Counted from the stretch's first letter, positions 44,521 through 53,423 are shown. The stretch: 64,000 bases of DNA from CAVTGO01 sp963734275 (GCA_963734275.1 CAVTGO010000010.1:186001-250000); one strand, 5' to 3'. The notes: generated by a model not told the origin, from the letters alone. A program made the numbers and translations.

Positions 44521-45704
44521 ACCTTCTCCAGCGCGCGATCGAGGTCCTCGAGCAGGTCCTCCGCGTCCTCCAGGCCGACGCTCACGCGGATCAGCCCGTC
44601 GGCGATCCCCGCCGCCCGCCGCGCCTCGGCATCGAGCTGCCGGTGGGTCGTCGAGGCCGCGTGGCCGACGAGCGTATGTGTCCCGCCCAGGCTCGTCGCC
44701 ACCCAGATGAGCTCGAGGGAATCGCAGAACCGCATCCCGCCCTCGACGCCACCGGCGACCTCGAACGCCAGCATCCCGCCTGACCCTTTCGGCAACAGGC
44801 GCCGCGCGACCTCGTGCTGCGGGTGCGACGCGAGCCCGGGGAAGTGGACGCGCTCCACCTTCGGGTGCCCTTCCAGGTGCGCGGCGACCGCCGCGGCACT
44901 CTCCGAGTGCCGCCGCATCCGCAGCTCGAGGGTCATGAGCCCGCGCATGCAGAGCCACGCCTCGAGCGGCGCCATCGTCCCGCCGGTGTCGATCACGGTG
45001 GAGCGCAGGCGTTTCATCTCCTCTTCGCCGCAGCAGACGACGCCGCCGATCAGGTCGTGGTGCCCACCCACGTACTTGGTGGCCGAGTGCAGGATGTGGT
45101 CGAAGCCGAAGGTCGCCGGATTGCAGAGGTACGGTGAGGCGAACGTGTTGTCGACGGCAGAGGGCACGCCTGCTTCGCGGCACAGGACCCCGAGCGCCTC
45201 GAGGTCGGACACCGTGACGTTCGGGTTCGCGATCGTCTCGCAGTAGAACTGCGCCGCGCCCGGCAGGGCAGCCGCCACCGCATCCAGGTCGTGCGGGTCG
45301 ACGAACGTGACCTCGATGCCGTAGCGAGGCATGACGTTGGTGAACAGTGCGTACGCCCCCCCATAGAGCTCGCTGCTCGCGACGATGCGGTCGCCCGCCC
45401 TCGCGGCGGAGGTGACCACCGCATGGATCGCCGCCATGCCGCTCGCGAAACCGAACGCGGACTCGGTCCCCTCGAGGTCCGCCATGGCCTGCTCGAACGC
45501 CAGGATGGTGGGGTTGCCGTAGCCCCGCGTGTACGTGTAACCGGGCCGGCGGAAGGCGATCGTCTCCGCGTAGTCATCTGCGGTGTCGAACCGGAACGTG
45601 GACGTCTGGTAGATGGGGACGCTCGGCGTCTCCTGCTCGACCGGCGGCGTGGTCGTGCCGTGGATCGAACGGGTGGCGAACCCCCGGCGGCGCTCCTCGG
45701 CCAT
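44517..45704 (-). CDS. Trans-sulfuration family PLP enzyme (cystathionine gamma-synthase / methionine gamma-lyase type)
   Basis: A 395-residue fold-type I PLP enzyme. The PLP Lys is in HSATKYVGGHHDLIGG, with the cofactor Asp in AVDNTFASPYLC and phosphate loop FGFASGMAAIHAV; the substrate Tyr/Arg pair in YTYTRGYGNPT is present. Sequence alone does not tell cystathionine gamma-synthase, O-acylhomoserine sulfhydrylase and methionine gamma-lyase apart. ATG at 45704, ten bases after plsC; ends overlapping ddl. Function in methionine or cysteine metabolism is likely. Confidence 0.9.
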   Translation of the reverse strand: MAEERRRGFATRSIHGTTTPPVEQETPSVPIYQTSTFRFDTADDYAETIAFRRPGYTYTRGYGNPTILAFEQAMADLEGTESAFGFASGMAAIHAVVTSAARAGDRIVASSELYGGAYALFTNVMPRYGIEVTFVDPHDLDAVAAALPGAAQFYCETIANPNVTVSDLEALGVLCREAGVPSAVDNTFASPYLCNPATFGFDHILHSATKYVGGHHDLIGGVVCCGEEEMKRLRSTVIDTGGTMAPLEAWLCMRGLMTLELRMRRHSESAAAVAAHLEGHPKVERVHFPGLASHPQHEVARRLLPKGSGGMLAFEVAGGVEGGMRFCDSLELIWVATSLGGTHTLVGHAASTTHRQLDAEARRAAGIADGLIRVSVGLEDAEDLLEDLDRALEKV

Positions 45705-45713
45705 CGACCCAGC

Positions 45714-46358
45714 CTATCGCCCGGCCCAGCGGGCGGGGTAACGGGCGCGTAAACCGTCCACCAGGCGGCCGAGCTCGGCCATCAGCTCGTCCGTCGTGGC
45801 CCGCAGCGCGGCCTGGTCGGTTGCGCCGCCTGCGCGCGAGACGACGTCGATCGGCTCGCCCGCCTCGACGAAGACCGGACGCCCGAACGCCAGGCTCTGC
45901 CTGCCCGACTTACGCCACACGTACTGCCCTCCCCACGTCGCGACGGGCAGGATCGGCACCCGGCCCAACATCGCCAGGCGCACCACACCGGTCTTGCCGG
46001 GTCCCGGCGAGAAGTCCTCGTTCGTCGTCGTCGTGGTCCCTTCCGGATACACGACGACGACCTCACCGCGCTCGAGCGCGCGGACCGCCGCGTCGAGCGG
46101 CGTCTGGTCCCCGGTCCCTCGTCGCACCGGGATCTGGCCCGCCCCCCGAAGCGCCGCGCCCACGAGACGGTTCGAGAACAGCTCCTGCTTGGCGAGGAAG
46201 CGCGGACGGCGGCCCGCGGTGTCCACGAAGTACCCGTGTGCGAGCGGGTCGAGGTAGGAGAGATGGTTCCCGGCGACGATGATCGGCCCGCTCGCAGGGA
46301 TCCGCTCGAGACCCTCGAGCCGCCAGTTGAACCACAGCCGGAGCGGCGGGCGGAGCAC
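45714..46358 (-). CDS. plsC: 1-acyl-glycerol-3-phosphate acyltransferase (PlsC family)
   Basis: A 214-residue acyltransferase that makes phosphatidic acid from lysophosphatidic acid. Motif I NHLSYLDPLAHG (His-x4-Asp), motif III VVVYPEGTTTTT and motif IV around VPILPVATWGG are visible. GTG at 46358; the frame is open a little upstream with family-like residues (EPWYRAIRFV) but no standard start codon, so the true start may lie slightly further left on the strand. Divergent from cofC. Confidence 0.88.
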   Translation of the reverse strand: MLRPPLRLWFNWRLEGLERIPASGPIIVAGNHLSYLDPLAHGYFVDTAGRRPRFLAKQELFSNRLVGAALRGAGQIPVRRGTGDQTPLDAAVRALERGEVVVVYPEGTTTTTNEDFSPGPGKTGVVRLAMLGRVPILPVATWGGQYVWRKSGRQSLAFGRPVFVEAGEPIDVVSRAGGATDQAALRATTDELMAELGRLVDGLRARYPARWAGR

Positions 46359-46465
46359 GAACCTGATCGCGCGGTACCACGGTTCCAGCGGAGGGCCTTT
46401 CGCCGGGTCGCGCGATGCTACCGCGCTGCCGTGAGACCCCGGTGCCCCGGGGGTGCCGGGCCCGC

Positions 46466-46471
46466 TAGCCT
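46466..46471 (+). promoter_or_regulatory. Candidate -10 element for leaderless cofC
   Basis: TAGCCT ending six bases before the cofC GTG. Spacing predicts a transcript starting on or very near the first codon. No Shine-Dalgarno is seen between, which fits. Confidence 0.4.
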
Positions 46472-46477
46472 GGTGCG

Positions 46478-47122
46478 GTGCGCATCGCGGCCGTCCCGGT
46501 CAAGTCCCTCTCACGGGCCAAGACCCGCTTGGCCGGGGAGCTCTCCGCGCTGGAACGGGGCGCGCTGACCCTGGCGCTGCTCGAGGACGTGCTCGACGCC
46601 ACGCTCGCTACTCCCGGGTGGGAGACGTGGGTCATCTCACCCGACGAGGTGGCCCTCGAGATCGCGGCTTCTCGCGGCGCCCGCGCCGTCCCCGAGGTCA
46701 AGCCGCCGCTCTCGAGCGCGATCCGGCAGGTGGAAGCCCTCGCCCGGGAGGAGGAGGCCGAGGCCCTGGCGATCGTGCCTGGCGACCTCCCGCTCGTCAC
46801 CGCCGAGGCGCTCGGGAGGGCGTTCCGGACCCTCGGCGCGGTGGTCCTCGCTCCGTCCGCCGACGGCGCGGGCACGAGCCTGCTGCTCCGCCGGCCGCCT
46901 CGGGCGATCCCGGCGAGGTTCGGGCCGGACTCGTTCCGTCGTCACCGGGCGCTGGCTGCCGAGCGTGACCTGCCGGTCGCGGTGCTCGAGCACCGGGAAC
47001 TGTCCTTCGATCTGGATCGGCCCGGCGATATCCTCACGCTGCTGGCCGACGGGAGGCCGGGGCGGACGCGCGAGGTCTGCCTGGAGATGGACCTGCGCGA
47101 GCGCCTGCGGGTCCACGCCTGA
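46478..47122 (+). CDS. cofC: CofC/FbiD nucleotidyltransferase of coenzyme F420 synthesis
   Basis: A 214-residue GT-A-fold nucleotidyltransferase. The family start RIAAVPVKSLSRAKTRLAG and the mid-domain LAIVPGDLPLVTAEAL (nucleotide and metal site) match CofC/FbiD, which activates 2-phospho-L-lactate or phosphoenolpyruvate with GTP to build coenzyme F420 in Actinobacteria and archaea. So the host likely uses F420. Other F420 genes (fbiA, fbiB, fbiC) are not in the window. It is followed after nine bases by a cold-shock-domain gene. Confidence 0.9.
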   Translation: MRIAAVPVKSLSRAKTRLAGELSALERGALTLALLEDVLDATLATPGWETWVISPDEVALEIAASRGARAVPEVKPPLSSAIRQVEALAREEEAEALAIVPGDLPLVTAEALGRAFRTLGAVVLAPSADGAGTSLLLRRPPRAIPARFGPDSFRRHRALAAERDLPVAVLEHRELSFDLDRPGDILTLLADGRPGRTREVCLEMDLRERLRVHA

Positions 47123-47131
47123 GGAGGATCC

Positions 47132-47341
47132 ATGCCGCAGGGCACCATCAAGGACTTCGACGAGAGCGAGCGCACCGGCTCGCTGCTGATGGAGGACCGC
47201 TCGGAGGTGGCCATCGATGCGACCTCGGTGGAGGGCTCGGGGCTGCGGACGCTGCGGGTCGGCCAGCGCGTGAGGTTCGACCTCGTCGAGGAAGGCGGGC
47301 GCAAGGTAGCCCGCACCCTGCGGATCGTGACGGTGGACTGA
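47132..47341 (+). CDS. Divergent cold-shock-domain protein
   Basis: A 69-residue protein with the length and strand order of a cold-shock domain: GTIKDFDESERTGSLLM, EVAIDATSV and VGQRVRFDLVEEGGRKVA. The RNA-contact aromatic motifs of CspA (KGFGFI and VFVHF) are replaced by RTGSLLM and EVAIDA, so normal nucleic-acid stacking is probably lost or weak. GGAGG lies upstream of the ATG (47132). Transcribed with cofC. Ends ten bases before the convergent HU gene. Confidence 0.8.
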   Translation: MPQGTIKDFDESERTGSLLMEDRSEVAIDATSVEGSGLRTLRVGQRVRFDLVEEGGRKVARTLRIVTVD

Positions 47342-47350
47342 GCCCCGGTC

Positions 47351-47653
47351 CTACCGCTTCGACGAACGGCGGCGCTTGGCCGCCACCATCTCCTTGAACT
47401 CCTTGCCCGCCACGAACCAGGGCAGGTCGCGCGCCGGCACCACGATGGGCGTCTGCGGCTTGCGGGGATTGCGGGCGATCCGCTTGTTCCGACGCTTGCG
47501 CTCGAACGTGCCGAACCCGACGAGCGACACGCGGTCGCCGCGCGCGACCGTCTCGCGGATCACGTCCATCGATGCATCGATCGCGCGGCCGATGTCGGCC
47601 TTGCTGGCTCCCGTCCGCTTCGCCACCTCGGCGACGAGCCCGTTCTTGTTCAT
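47351..47653 (-). CDS. hup: HU-family DNA-binding protein
   Basis: A 100-residue nucleoid protein. Signature: MNKNGLVAEVAKRTGASKAD, the flexible arm region with the conserved GFGTFERKRRNKRIARNP, and a short basic C-terminus (AAKRRRSSKR). It bends and compacts DNA. Unlike mycobacterial HupB it has no long Lys-Ala tail; a tail of that type instead occurs on the sigma factor at 3.2 kb. ATG at 47653 with GGAGG upstream. Confidence 0.93.
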   Translation of the reverse strand: MNKNGLVAEVAKRTGASKADIGRAIDASMDVIRETVARGDRVSLVGFGTFERKRRNKRIARNPRKPQTPIVVPARDLPWFVAGKEFKEMVAAKRRRSSKR

Positions 47654-47743
47654 GAGCCTCGCCTCCCCACGTCCGAGCCTGCACCGTAACGACCCCGCAG
47701 GTGGCTGGTCAATGCCTCGACCCCGTGGCACGATGGGTGGATC

Positions 47744-48373
47744 GTGACGAAGGCACTGCTGGTGGCTCTGGCCGGGTTCGCGCTCGTCGCGTGCTCACAG
47801 TCGTCCGACCGCGACTTCGCCCGCTACTACGACGAGAGCGGCCTGTTCACGATGAACCTGCCCGAGGCGCACGTGATCACCGTCACGCCGCCGCAAGCGG
47901 GGCCCGATGGCCCCGAGCTCCTCGGCGGTGTCATCTCACAGGCGCCGGCCCCGAGCCCGGAAGCCCAGCCCGCGTTCGGCGGCGGTTTCCAGACCGCGAC
48001 CGCCGAGCCCGATCAGACGATCTACGAGGCGTTCGCGATCTCCACCGCCGGCTTCGCGGACCTGTCTGAGATGGGTCTCTACTTCCTCACCGGCGACCCG
48101 GCGATCGACCTGCAGGTCGAAGAACCCATCCGGCTGGACGGCCACCCGGGCACGTTGATCGTCGCCGACGTCGAACGCGAGGGCACGATCACCGCGAGCA
48201 TCGCCGCCGCGATCACCCTCGGGAGCGATGGCACGGGGTTCCTCATCGCGGCGATCTTCCCCGCCGGCGACTGGGATGCGCAACGCGTGGACTTCGAGGA
48301 GGTGCTGGACTCGTTCCGCTCCGAGGTCCCGCCCGCACTCGAGACGGTGCCCGTCGGCGCCGAGGTCTCCTGA
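47744..48373 (+). CDS. Putative lipoprotein, unknown function
   Basis: A 209-residue protein with an N-terminal signal peptide and lipobox (FALVACSQ), so it is probably lipid-anchored at the outer face of the membrane. The mature part shows FTMNLPEAHVITV and a C-terminal region VDFEEVLDSFRSEV like small PsbP/DUF1795-like lipoproteins, but I cannot place it in a family. GTG start at 47744, divergent from HU. A tRNA-Gln gene follows 16 bases after the stop. Confidence 0.7.
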   Translation: MTKALLVALAGFALVACSQSSDRDFARYYDESGLFTMNLPEAHVITVTPPQAGPDGPELLGGVISQAPAPSPEAQPAFGGGFQTATAEPDQTIYEAFAISTAGFADLSEMGLYFLTGDPAIDLQVEEPIRLDGHPGTLIVADVEREGTITASIAAAITLGSDGTGFLIAAIFPAGDWDAQRVDFEEVLDSFRSEVPPALETVPVGAEVS

Positions 48374-48379
48374 TAGCAT
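48374..48379 (+). promoter_or_regulatory. Candidate -10 element for tRNA-Gln
   Basis: TAGCAT ending ten bases before the mature tRNA start, overlapping the last codons of the lipoprotein gene. It matches the hexamer upstream of smc and of the AsnC-type gene. Confidence 0.4.
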
Positions 48380-48389
48380 CGAGGCCGTT

Positions 48390-48463
48390 TGGCCCGTGGG
48401 GTAACGGTAGCCCGGCTGACTCTGGATCAGTTAGTCCTGGTTCGAATCCAGGCGGGCCAGCCA
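48390..48463 (+). tRNA. tRNA-Gln (anticodon CTG)
   Basis: Cloverleaf is visible by eye: acceptor stem TGGCCCG with CGGGCCA, anticodon stem GCTGA/TCAGT with loop CTCTGGA (anticodon CTG reading CAG), T stem CCTGG/CCAGG with TTCGAAT loop. The 3' CCA is encoded (48461-48463), following discriminator G. Confidence 0.93.
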
Positions 48464-48482
48464 GGCGGTCCCACGTGACGCA

Positions 48483-49661
48483 TCACGGTATCGAGCACTG
48501 CCCGACGTCCGCGGTGGTCTCGTTGTTCCCCTCGTTCGACTCCTGCACCTGATCCCGCGCGTCGGCGATCGCGGTCACGTTGCCGCCGACGCATTGATAC
48601 GTGAACGTCGCTCGCTCGCCCGGCTGCAACGCCGGCACTTGGATCGCGAAGCCCTGGACGACGACGACCGAAGGGCCGGCCGCGCCGATCCCTTGGTTCG
48701 CGACCGTGACCGAGTCAAGGCCGAGGTTCGACACGATCAGGTCGGGCAGGCACTGGAACGGGCCGCCGCTTCGCCGGTTGTTGCCCTCGTTCGACTCCGG
48801 TACGTCCCGGGCGGAGTCGGCCTCCGCGACGATCGTCCCCTCGGTGCACGGGAACGAGATCGTCGTGCTCAGGCCCGCGCCGAGCCCGTCCACGTCGAAC
48901 GTGCCGGCCTTTCCGGCAATGACGAGGAACGCCCCCGCCGGACCATTCCCCTGGTTGGCGACGACGACCTGATCGAAGGAGACCCGGGTGACCACCAGGT
49001 CGGGGAGCTTGGGCTCGGCGGACGGACTCGCCGTGACCGTCGGCGAGACCGTGGGGCTCGCACAGTCGAACGGACCCGCGGTCAACGCGTTGTTGTCCTC
49101 GACCGCCTCGGTTACCCGCCCGGTCGAGTCGGCGGTGGCGGTGAGCGGACCCTCCTTGCAGGGGAACGAGAATGATGCCTCGGCCCCCGGTTCGAGCCCG
49201 GCGTCCGCGATGAACGCACGGCCGGCGACGGAGAGCACGAACCGCCCGGCGGCCACGATCCCGATGTTGCGCACGGTGACGCTTCGTCCCGTCAGGTCGG
49301 CGACGAGCAGGTCCGGCAGCGGCTCGCCGATCGGGCTCGCGCTCGGCGAGACGGACGGGCTCGCGCTCGGTGAGACGCTCACGCTCGGCGCGGGAACCGG
49401 CGGCGTGGGCGAGGCGTCGCCGTCACCCGAGTTGGCGAGCCGGTACACGCCGTAAGCGATCCCGCACGACCCGAACAGGAACAGCGCCACGAACAGCCCT
49501 ACGATCGTGCGCTGGGTCATCGAGACGGCCATCTCGGGAACCGAGCCGGGTGCGATCTGCTCCGTCGGCGTGGCGTCGGCACCCGGCGACGGTTCCGGCG
49601 CGCGCGGCATCGCGTCGTCCGACGGCGGCGGTACTCCGGGGCCCGGGGGCTCGTCGTTCAC
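48483..49661 (-). CDS. Membrane-anchored protein with three CARDB-type repeats
   Basis: A 392-residue protein. Cytoplasmic tail rich in Pro (residues 1-65), one transmembrane helix (IVGLFVALFLFGSCGIAYGVY), a Ser-Pro rich linker (SPSASPSVSPSASP), then three tandem modules each containing LPDLIV/LVVT, a VTVANQG-type strand and V..SNEGNN. Modules of this kind (CARDB, cell-adhesion related) are thought to mediate extracellular binding. GTG at 49661 overlaps the stop of the molybdenum-subunit gene by four bases, so it is co-transcribed with an intracellular oxidoreductase; the reason is unclear. Confidence 0.85.
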   Translation of the reverse strand: MNDEPPGPGVPPPSDDAMPRAPEPSPGADATPTEQIAPGSVPEMAVSMTQRTIVGLFVALFLFGSCGIAYGVYRLANSGDGDASPTPPVPAPSVSVSPSASPSVSPSASPIGEPLPDLLVADLTGRSVTVRNIGIVAAGRFVLSVAGRAFIADAGLEPGAEASFSFPCKEGPLTATADSTGRVTEAVEDNNALTAGPFDCASPTVSPTVTASPSAEPKLPDLVVTRVSFDQVVVANQGNGPAGAFLVIAGKAGTFDVDGLGAGLSTTISFPCTEGTIVAEADSARDVPESNEGNNRRSGGPFQCLPDLIVSNLGLDSVTVANQGIGAAGPSVVVVQGFAIQVPALQPGERATFTYQCVGGNVTAIADARDQVQESNEGNNETTADVGQCSIP

Positions 49662-52054
49662 GCGTCGTCTCTCGGGGCGACGGCGCTCTGGCCGAGCTCC
49701 TCGCCGTGATAGCGCGGGAGCGACTCCTGGCCGGGGACGTCGGGGACGGGAGGCCACGGCGGCATCGCGGGCTCTTCGGTGAGGCCGGCGACGTCGTCGG
49801 GCCGAACCGGTGCGCGGTGCAGCGCACGCCCCGTCGCGTCGCGGACCGCCGCCACGATCGCGGCGGTCGACACGATCGTCGCCATCTCACCGACGCCCTT
49901 CGCGCCGTAGGGCACGCCGGGCTCGGGATCCTCGACGATCCGCGTGACGATGGGCGGCATGTCGAGCGTCGTCGGGATCAGGTAGTCGGTGAAGGTGGCG
50001 TTCGCGATCACGCCGTCGCGCACCTGGAGCTCCTCCATCACGGCGAGCCCGAGTCCCTGGGCGCTCCCCCCTTCGCTCTGGCCCTCGACACCCTGCGGGT
50101 TGAGCGCCCGTCCGACGTCGAGCACCGACGCGAGCTGCACGACCTTCACCAGGCCGAGCTCCACATCCACCTCGACCACCGCGCGCTGCGCGCCGAAACC
50201 GAACATCACGTGCGGATCGCCCTGGCCGCGCTCGTCGAGCGCTGTCGTCGGCCGGTGGTGGAAGGTGCGTGTCGCCACCACGGGCTCGTCGAGCAGGTCG
50301 GCGAGATCGGCGACGAAGCTGCCTGCGGCGACCACCCGGCCGTCCTCGATCGCGAGCTCGCCCTCCGCGTGGGATCGGGCCCGGGCGCGCTCGAGGACCT
50401 CGTCGCGTACGGCCCGGCTCGCGAGCTGCACGGCGCCCCCACCCATGAAGGTTTGCCGGGACGCCGAGGTCGAGCCCGCCGAGTCGACCCCGGTGTCGGC
50501 CGGGCGGAGGACCACGTGTGCGACGCCGAGCTCGGTGCGTGCGACCTGCGTCACGATCGTCGAGAACCCCTGGCCGCATTCCACGCCGGCCGTGTGGACC
50601 TCGGCCATCGGCCCCGCGGGCCCGTTCGCGAGCGTCACGCGCGCCTGGTGGAAGTCGTCGAAGCCCTCGCTGTACGCGATGTTCTTATAGGCAGCCGCGA
50701 AACCGACCCCCCGCCGAAGGCCCTCGCCACGGCCGACGTTCCCGGCGCCGCCCGGCATCGTCATCGGGTTGCGCTGAGCGGCCGGCTCGGGCTCGGGGGG
50801 CATCGGCAGGTCTCGGCACGTTTCGATGACCTCGCGCAACGGCGCGCTCCCGCGGATCACCTGCCCGGTCGGCAGCACCGATCCGGGGCCGACGGCGTTG
50901 CGCAGCCGGATCTCGAACGGGTCGAGGTCGAGCTCGCGTGCGAGCCGGTCCATGTTCGCCTCGGCTGCGAACGCGACCTGAGGGGCGCCGAAGCCTCGCA
51001 TCGCGCCGCAGGGCGGGTTGTTCGTGTACACGGCGGTGCCCTCGAGGTACGCGTTCGGGACCTCGTACGGGCCGGTCATGAAGGTCGTCGCGTTGGAGAT
51101 CACCGCCGGCGAGGACGACGCGAACGCGCCGCCGTCGATGAGGATCCGTCCCCGGATCGCCACGAGCCGCCCGTCCCGAGAGGCACCCGTGCGGAGCCAG
51201 ACGCGCGAGGGGTGCCGGTGGACGTGTGCGAGGAACGATTCGGCTCGGCCGTACGACATCTTCACCGGCCGGCCGGTGTGGAGCGCGAGCAGGCAGGCGT
51301 GGATCTGCATGTGGAGGTCCTCGCGGCTGCCGAACGCCCCCCCGACGCCGGCGAGCGTGATCCGGACCTTGACCTCGGGCAGGTTCAGCGCCGGCGCGAC
51401 CTGCTGTCGATCGACGTGGAGCCACTGCGTCGAGACGATCAGTTCCACGCCGCCGTCCTCGGCGGGGATCGCGAGCCCGGCCTCGGGCCCGAGCGCGGCC
51501 TGATCCTGCATCGCGGTCTCGTAGTAGCCCTCGACCCAGACCTCCGCGTCGGCGTCGGGATCGCCGTGCTCGATGTGGACGTGGCGCAGCACGTTCCCCC
51601 ACCCGCGGAGCGGCGGGCTCGTGGGATCGAGTGCGCCCTCCATGTCGAGCACCGGCTGCAGCACCTCGTAGTCGACCTCGATGCGCTCGGCGGCGCGGCG
51701 GGCGAGCTCGGGCGTATCGGCGGCAACGACGGCCACCGGCTGGCCCGCGTACAGCACCGCGTCCCACGCCAGCACCGGCTGATCGGAGAACTCCAGACCG
51801 TACGTGCGGCGGCCCGGCAGGTCCTCGTGGGTCAGGACCGCCTGGACGCCGGGGCTCGCCACTGCCTCGGCGATCGCGATGCCGCGGATCCTCGCGTGCG
51901 GGTGCGGGCTTCGGAGCGTCGCGCCGAACAACATCCGCTCGTGCCACAGGTCGCTGCCGTACGCGAACGCGCCGCTCACCTTCGGGACGCCGTCGACGCG
52001 CCGGACCGACTCGCCGACCCCCCCGCGGACGCGCTCGCCGACCCGCGCGCTCAC
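49658..52054 (-). CDS. Molybdenum-binding large subunit, xanthine dehydrogenase family
   Basis: A 798-residue large subunit of a molybdenum hydroxylase. The N-terminal a/b hammerhead domain (VPKVSGAFAYGSDLWHERML) precedes the Mo-cofactor domain. Active-site signs: CGAMRGFGAPQVAFAAE, equivalent to FRGFGGPQ of xanthine dehydrogenase, and the catalytic Glu in YGAKGVGEMATIVSTA. The CO dehydrogenase loop (AYxCSFR) is absent, so this is not a form I CoxL. Substrate is probably an N-heterocycle or aldehyde, unknown. GTG at 52054 overlaps the small-subunit stop. FAD, 2Fe-2S and Mo subunits occur as separate genes. Confidence 0.92.
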   Translation of the reverse strand: MSARVGERVRGGVGESVRRVDGVPKVSGAFAYGSDLWHERMLFGATLRSPHPHARIRGIAIAEAVASPGVQAVLTHEDLPGRRTYGLEFSDQPVLAWDAVLYAGQPVAVVAADTPELARRAAERIEVDYEVLQPVLDMEGALDPTSPPLRGWGNVLRHVHIEHGDPDADAEVWVEGYYETAMQDQAALGPEAGLAIPAEDGGVELIVSTQWLHVDRQQVAPALNLPEVKVRITLAGVGGAFGSREDLHMQIHACLLALHTGRPVKMSYGRAESFLAHVHRHPSRVWLRTGASRDGRLVAIRGRILIDGGAFASSSPAVISNATTFMTGPYEVPNAYLEGTAVYTNNPPCGAMRGFGAPQVAFAAEANMDRLARELDLDPFEIRLRNAVGPGSVLPTGQVIRGSAPLREVIETCRDLPMPPEPEPAAQRNPMTMPGGAGNVGRGEGLRRGVGFAAAYKNIAYSEGFDDFHQARVTLANGPAGPMAEVHTAGVECGQGFSTIVTQVARTELGVAHVVLRPADTGVDSAGSTSASRQTFMGGGAVQLASRAVRDEVLERARARSHAEGELAIEDGRVVAAGSFVADLADLLDEPVVATRTFHHRPTTALDERGQGDPHVMFGFGAQRAVVEVDVELGLVKVVQLASVLDVGRALNPQGVEGQSEGGSAQGLGLAVMEELQVRDGVIANATFTDYLIPTTLDMPPIVTRIVEDPEPGVPYGAKGVGEMATIVSTAAIVAAVRDATGRALHRAPVRPDDVAGLTEEPAMPPWPPVPDVPGQESLPRYHGEELGQSAVAPRDDA

Positions 52055-52524
52055 CACGCGCCCTCCCGTCGCCGCTCGGCGGCGAGGCGCACCGCCGCGA
52101 GCACCTTCTCGTAGCCGGTGCACCGGCACAGGTTGCCCGAGAGCGCCTCGCGCACCGTGAGCTCGTCGGCCTGCGGGTCGCGCTCGAGCAGGTCGGTCAC
52201 CGCGACGACGAGACCCGGCGTGCAGAACCCGCACTGCACGGCGCCGGCTTCCAGGAACGCCTGCTGCACCGGGTGCAGGGACCCGCCCTCGCCGAGCCCC
52301 TCGATCGTGCGCACCTCCGCCTCCTGCGCCTGCGCCGCGAGGACGAGGCACGCGCACACGAGCTGGCCATCCAGCCACACCGAGCAGGAGCCGCACTCCC
52401 CCTCCTCGCACGCGTTCTTCGAGCCCGGCAGGTTGAGCTCGTCACGCAGGAACCCGAGCAGGCTCGCGCCCGGCCACGAATCGGCCTCGCGCACCTCGCC
52501 GTTGACCGTCAGCCGGATCAGCAC
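52051..52524 (-). CDS. 2Fe-2S small subunit of molybdenum hydroxylase
   Basis: A 157-residue subunit with two [2Fe-2S] clusters: plant-type site CEEGECGSCSVWLDGQLVCA and helical-bundle site QCGFCTPG with CRCTGYEK. It relays electrons from molybdenum to FAD. I selected GTG 52524 because AGGGGA stands six bases before it; the frame is open 12 more codons, which overlap the FAD-subunit gene. Typical S subunit length. Confidence 0.93.
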   Translation of the reverse strand: MLIRLTVNGEVREADSWPGASLLGFLRDELNLPGSKNACEEGECGSCSVWLDGQLVCACLVLAAQAQEAEVRTIEGLGEGGSLHPVQQAFLEAGAVQCGFCTPGLVVAVTDLLERDPQADELTVREALSGNLCRCTGYEKVLAAVRLAAERRREGAW

Positions 52525-52534
52525 GGCGGTCCCC

Positions 52535-53419
52535 TCACGTGAGCATCGACTCCCCCGCACGCTCCTCGAGCGCCCATCCGACGGCGCGTGCGGCGAGCAC
52601 GCGGATCGCGTGCCGGCGGTACGCGGCCGTCCCGCGGACGTCGTCGATCGGCCGGGCGGCTCCGGCGACGCGATCGGCGAAGGCCGCCGCCACCGCCGGC
52701 GGGAGCGGCGCCGCGAGCTCGTCCCAGGCCCCGGCGAGTGCGAGCTCCTCGGCGAGGTACGACTCGGCCTCGGGAGCGCGGACGATCGTCGGCGCCACCG
52801 AACCGAGCGCCACGCGGACCGTCCGGGCCTCCGGATCCATCGCGAAGCACAGGCCGGCGACCGAGATCACCATCGCGTTGCGCGTGCCGATCTTCGAGAA
52901 CGATTGCGGGCCGCCGAGCACCCTCCACCGGGCGCCGAGGATCAGCTCGTCCGGTTCGAGCACCGTGCTCTTGACGCCGGTGACGAACGCGGACCACGCG
53001 ATCCACCGCTCACGTCCGTCCGCCGCGACGAGCCCGATCTCCGCGTCGTGCGCCGCGAGCACCGGGAGCGTGTCCCCCGCCGGCGAGGCGGTCCCGAGGT
53101 TGCCTCCGAGCGTCCCGCGGTTGCGGATCTGCGGAGAGCCCACCGAGCGCGATGCCTGCGCCAGCGCCCGGAGCTGTGGGAGCTCGCGCATGATCCCCGT
53201 GTAGGTCACGCCGGCGCCGACGAACACGGTCCCGTCGGGCTCGAGGCGCCACTCGGCGAGCTCGGGAACGGAGGAGATATCGAGCACATGCTCGGGGCGC
53301 AGGGTCCCCGCGTTCACCTGCACCATGACGTCGGTGCCTCCCGCGATCGGCAGGGCTCCGGGATGCGCCGAGCGTATCTCGAGTGCCTCGGCCAGGGTCC
53401 GCGCGAGGAGCGCCTCCAT
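52535..53419 (-). CDS. FAD-binding medium subunit of molybdenum hydroxylase
   Basis: A 294-residue FAD subunit (CoxM/XdhB type). FAD-binding stretches PIAGGTDVMVQVNAG and NRGTLGGNLGTASPAGDT are intact, and the C-terminal CO-dehydrogenase flavoprotein domain covers about residues 180-285. ATG at 53419, four bases after the kinase stop, places it in one unit with the upstream kinase. Gene order M-S-L is typical of this enzyme class. Confidence 0.93.
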   Translation of the reverse strand: MEALLARTLAEALEIRSAHPGALPIAGGTDVMVQVNAGTLRPEHVLDISSVPELAEWRLEPDGTVFVGAGVTYTGIMRELPQLRALAQASRSVGSPQIRNRGTLGGNLGTASPAGDTLPVLAAHDAEIGLVAADGRERWIAWSAFVTGVKSTVLEPDELILGARWRVLGGPQSFSKIGTRNAMVISVAGLCFAMDPEARTVRVALGSVAPTIVRAPEAESYLAEELALAGAWDELAAPLPPAVAAAFADRVAGAARPIDDVRGTAAYRRHAIRVLAARAVGWALEERAGESMLT

Positions 53420-53423
53420 GCGG

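Noticed and set aside
49658..53419. Form I CO dehydrogenase (coxMSL)
   Set aside because: Order is similar but the large subunit lacks AYxCSFR and has a xanthine-dehydrogenase-type loop.
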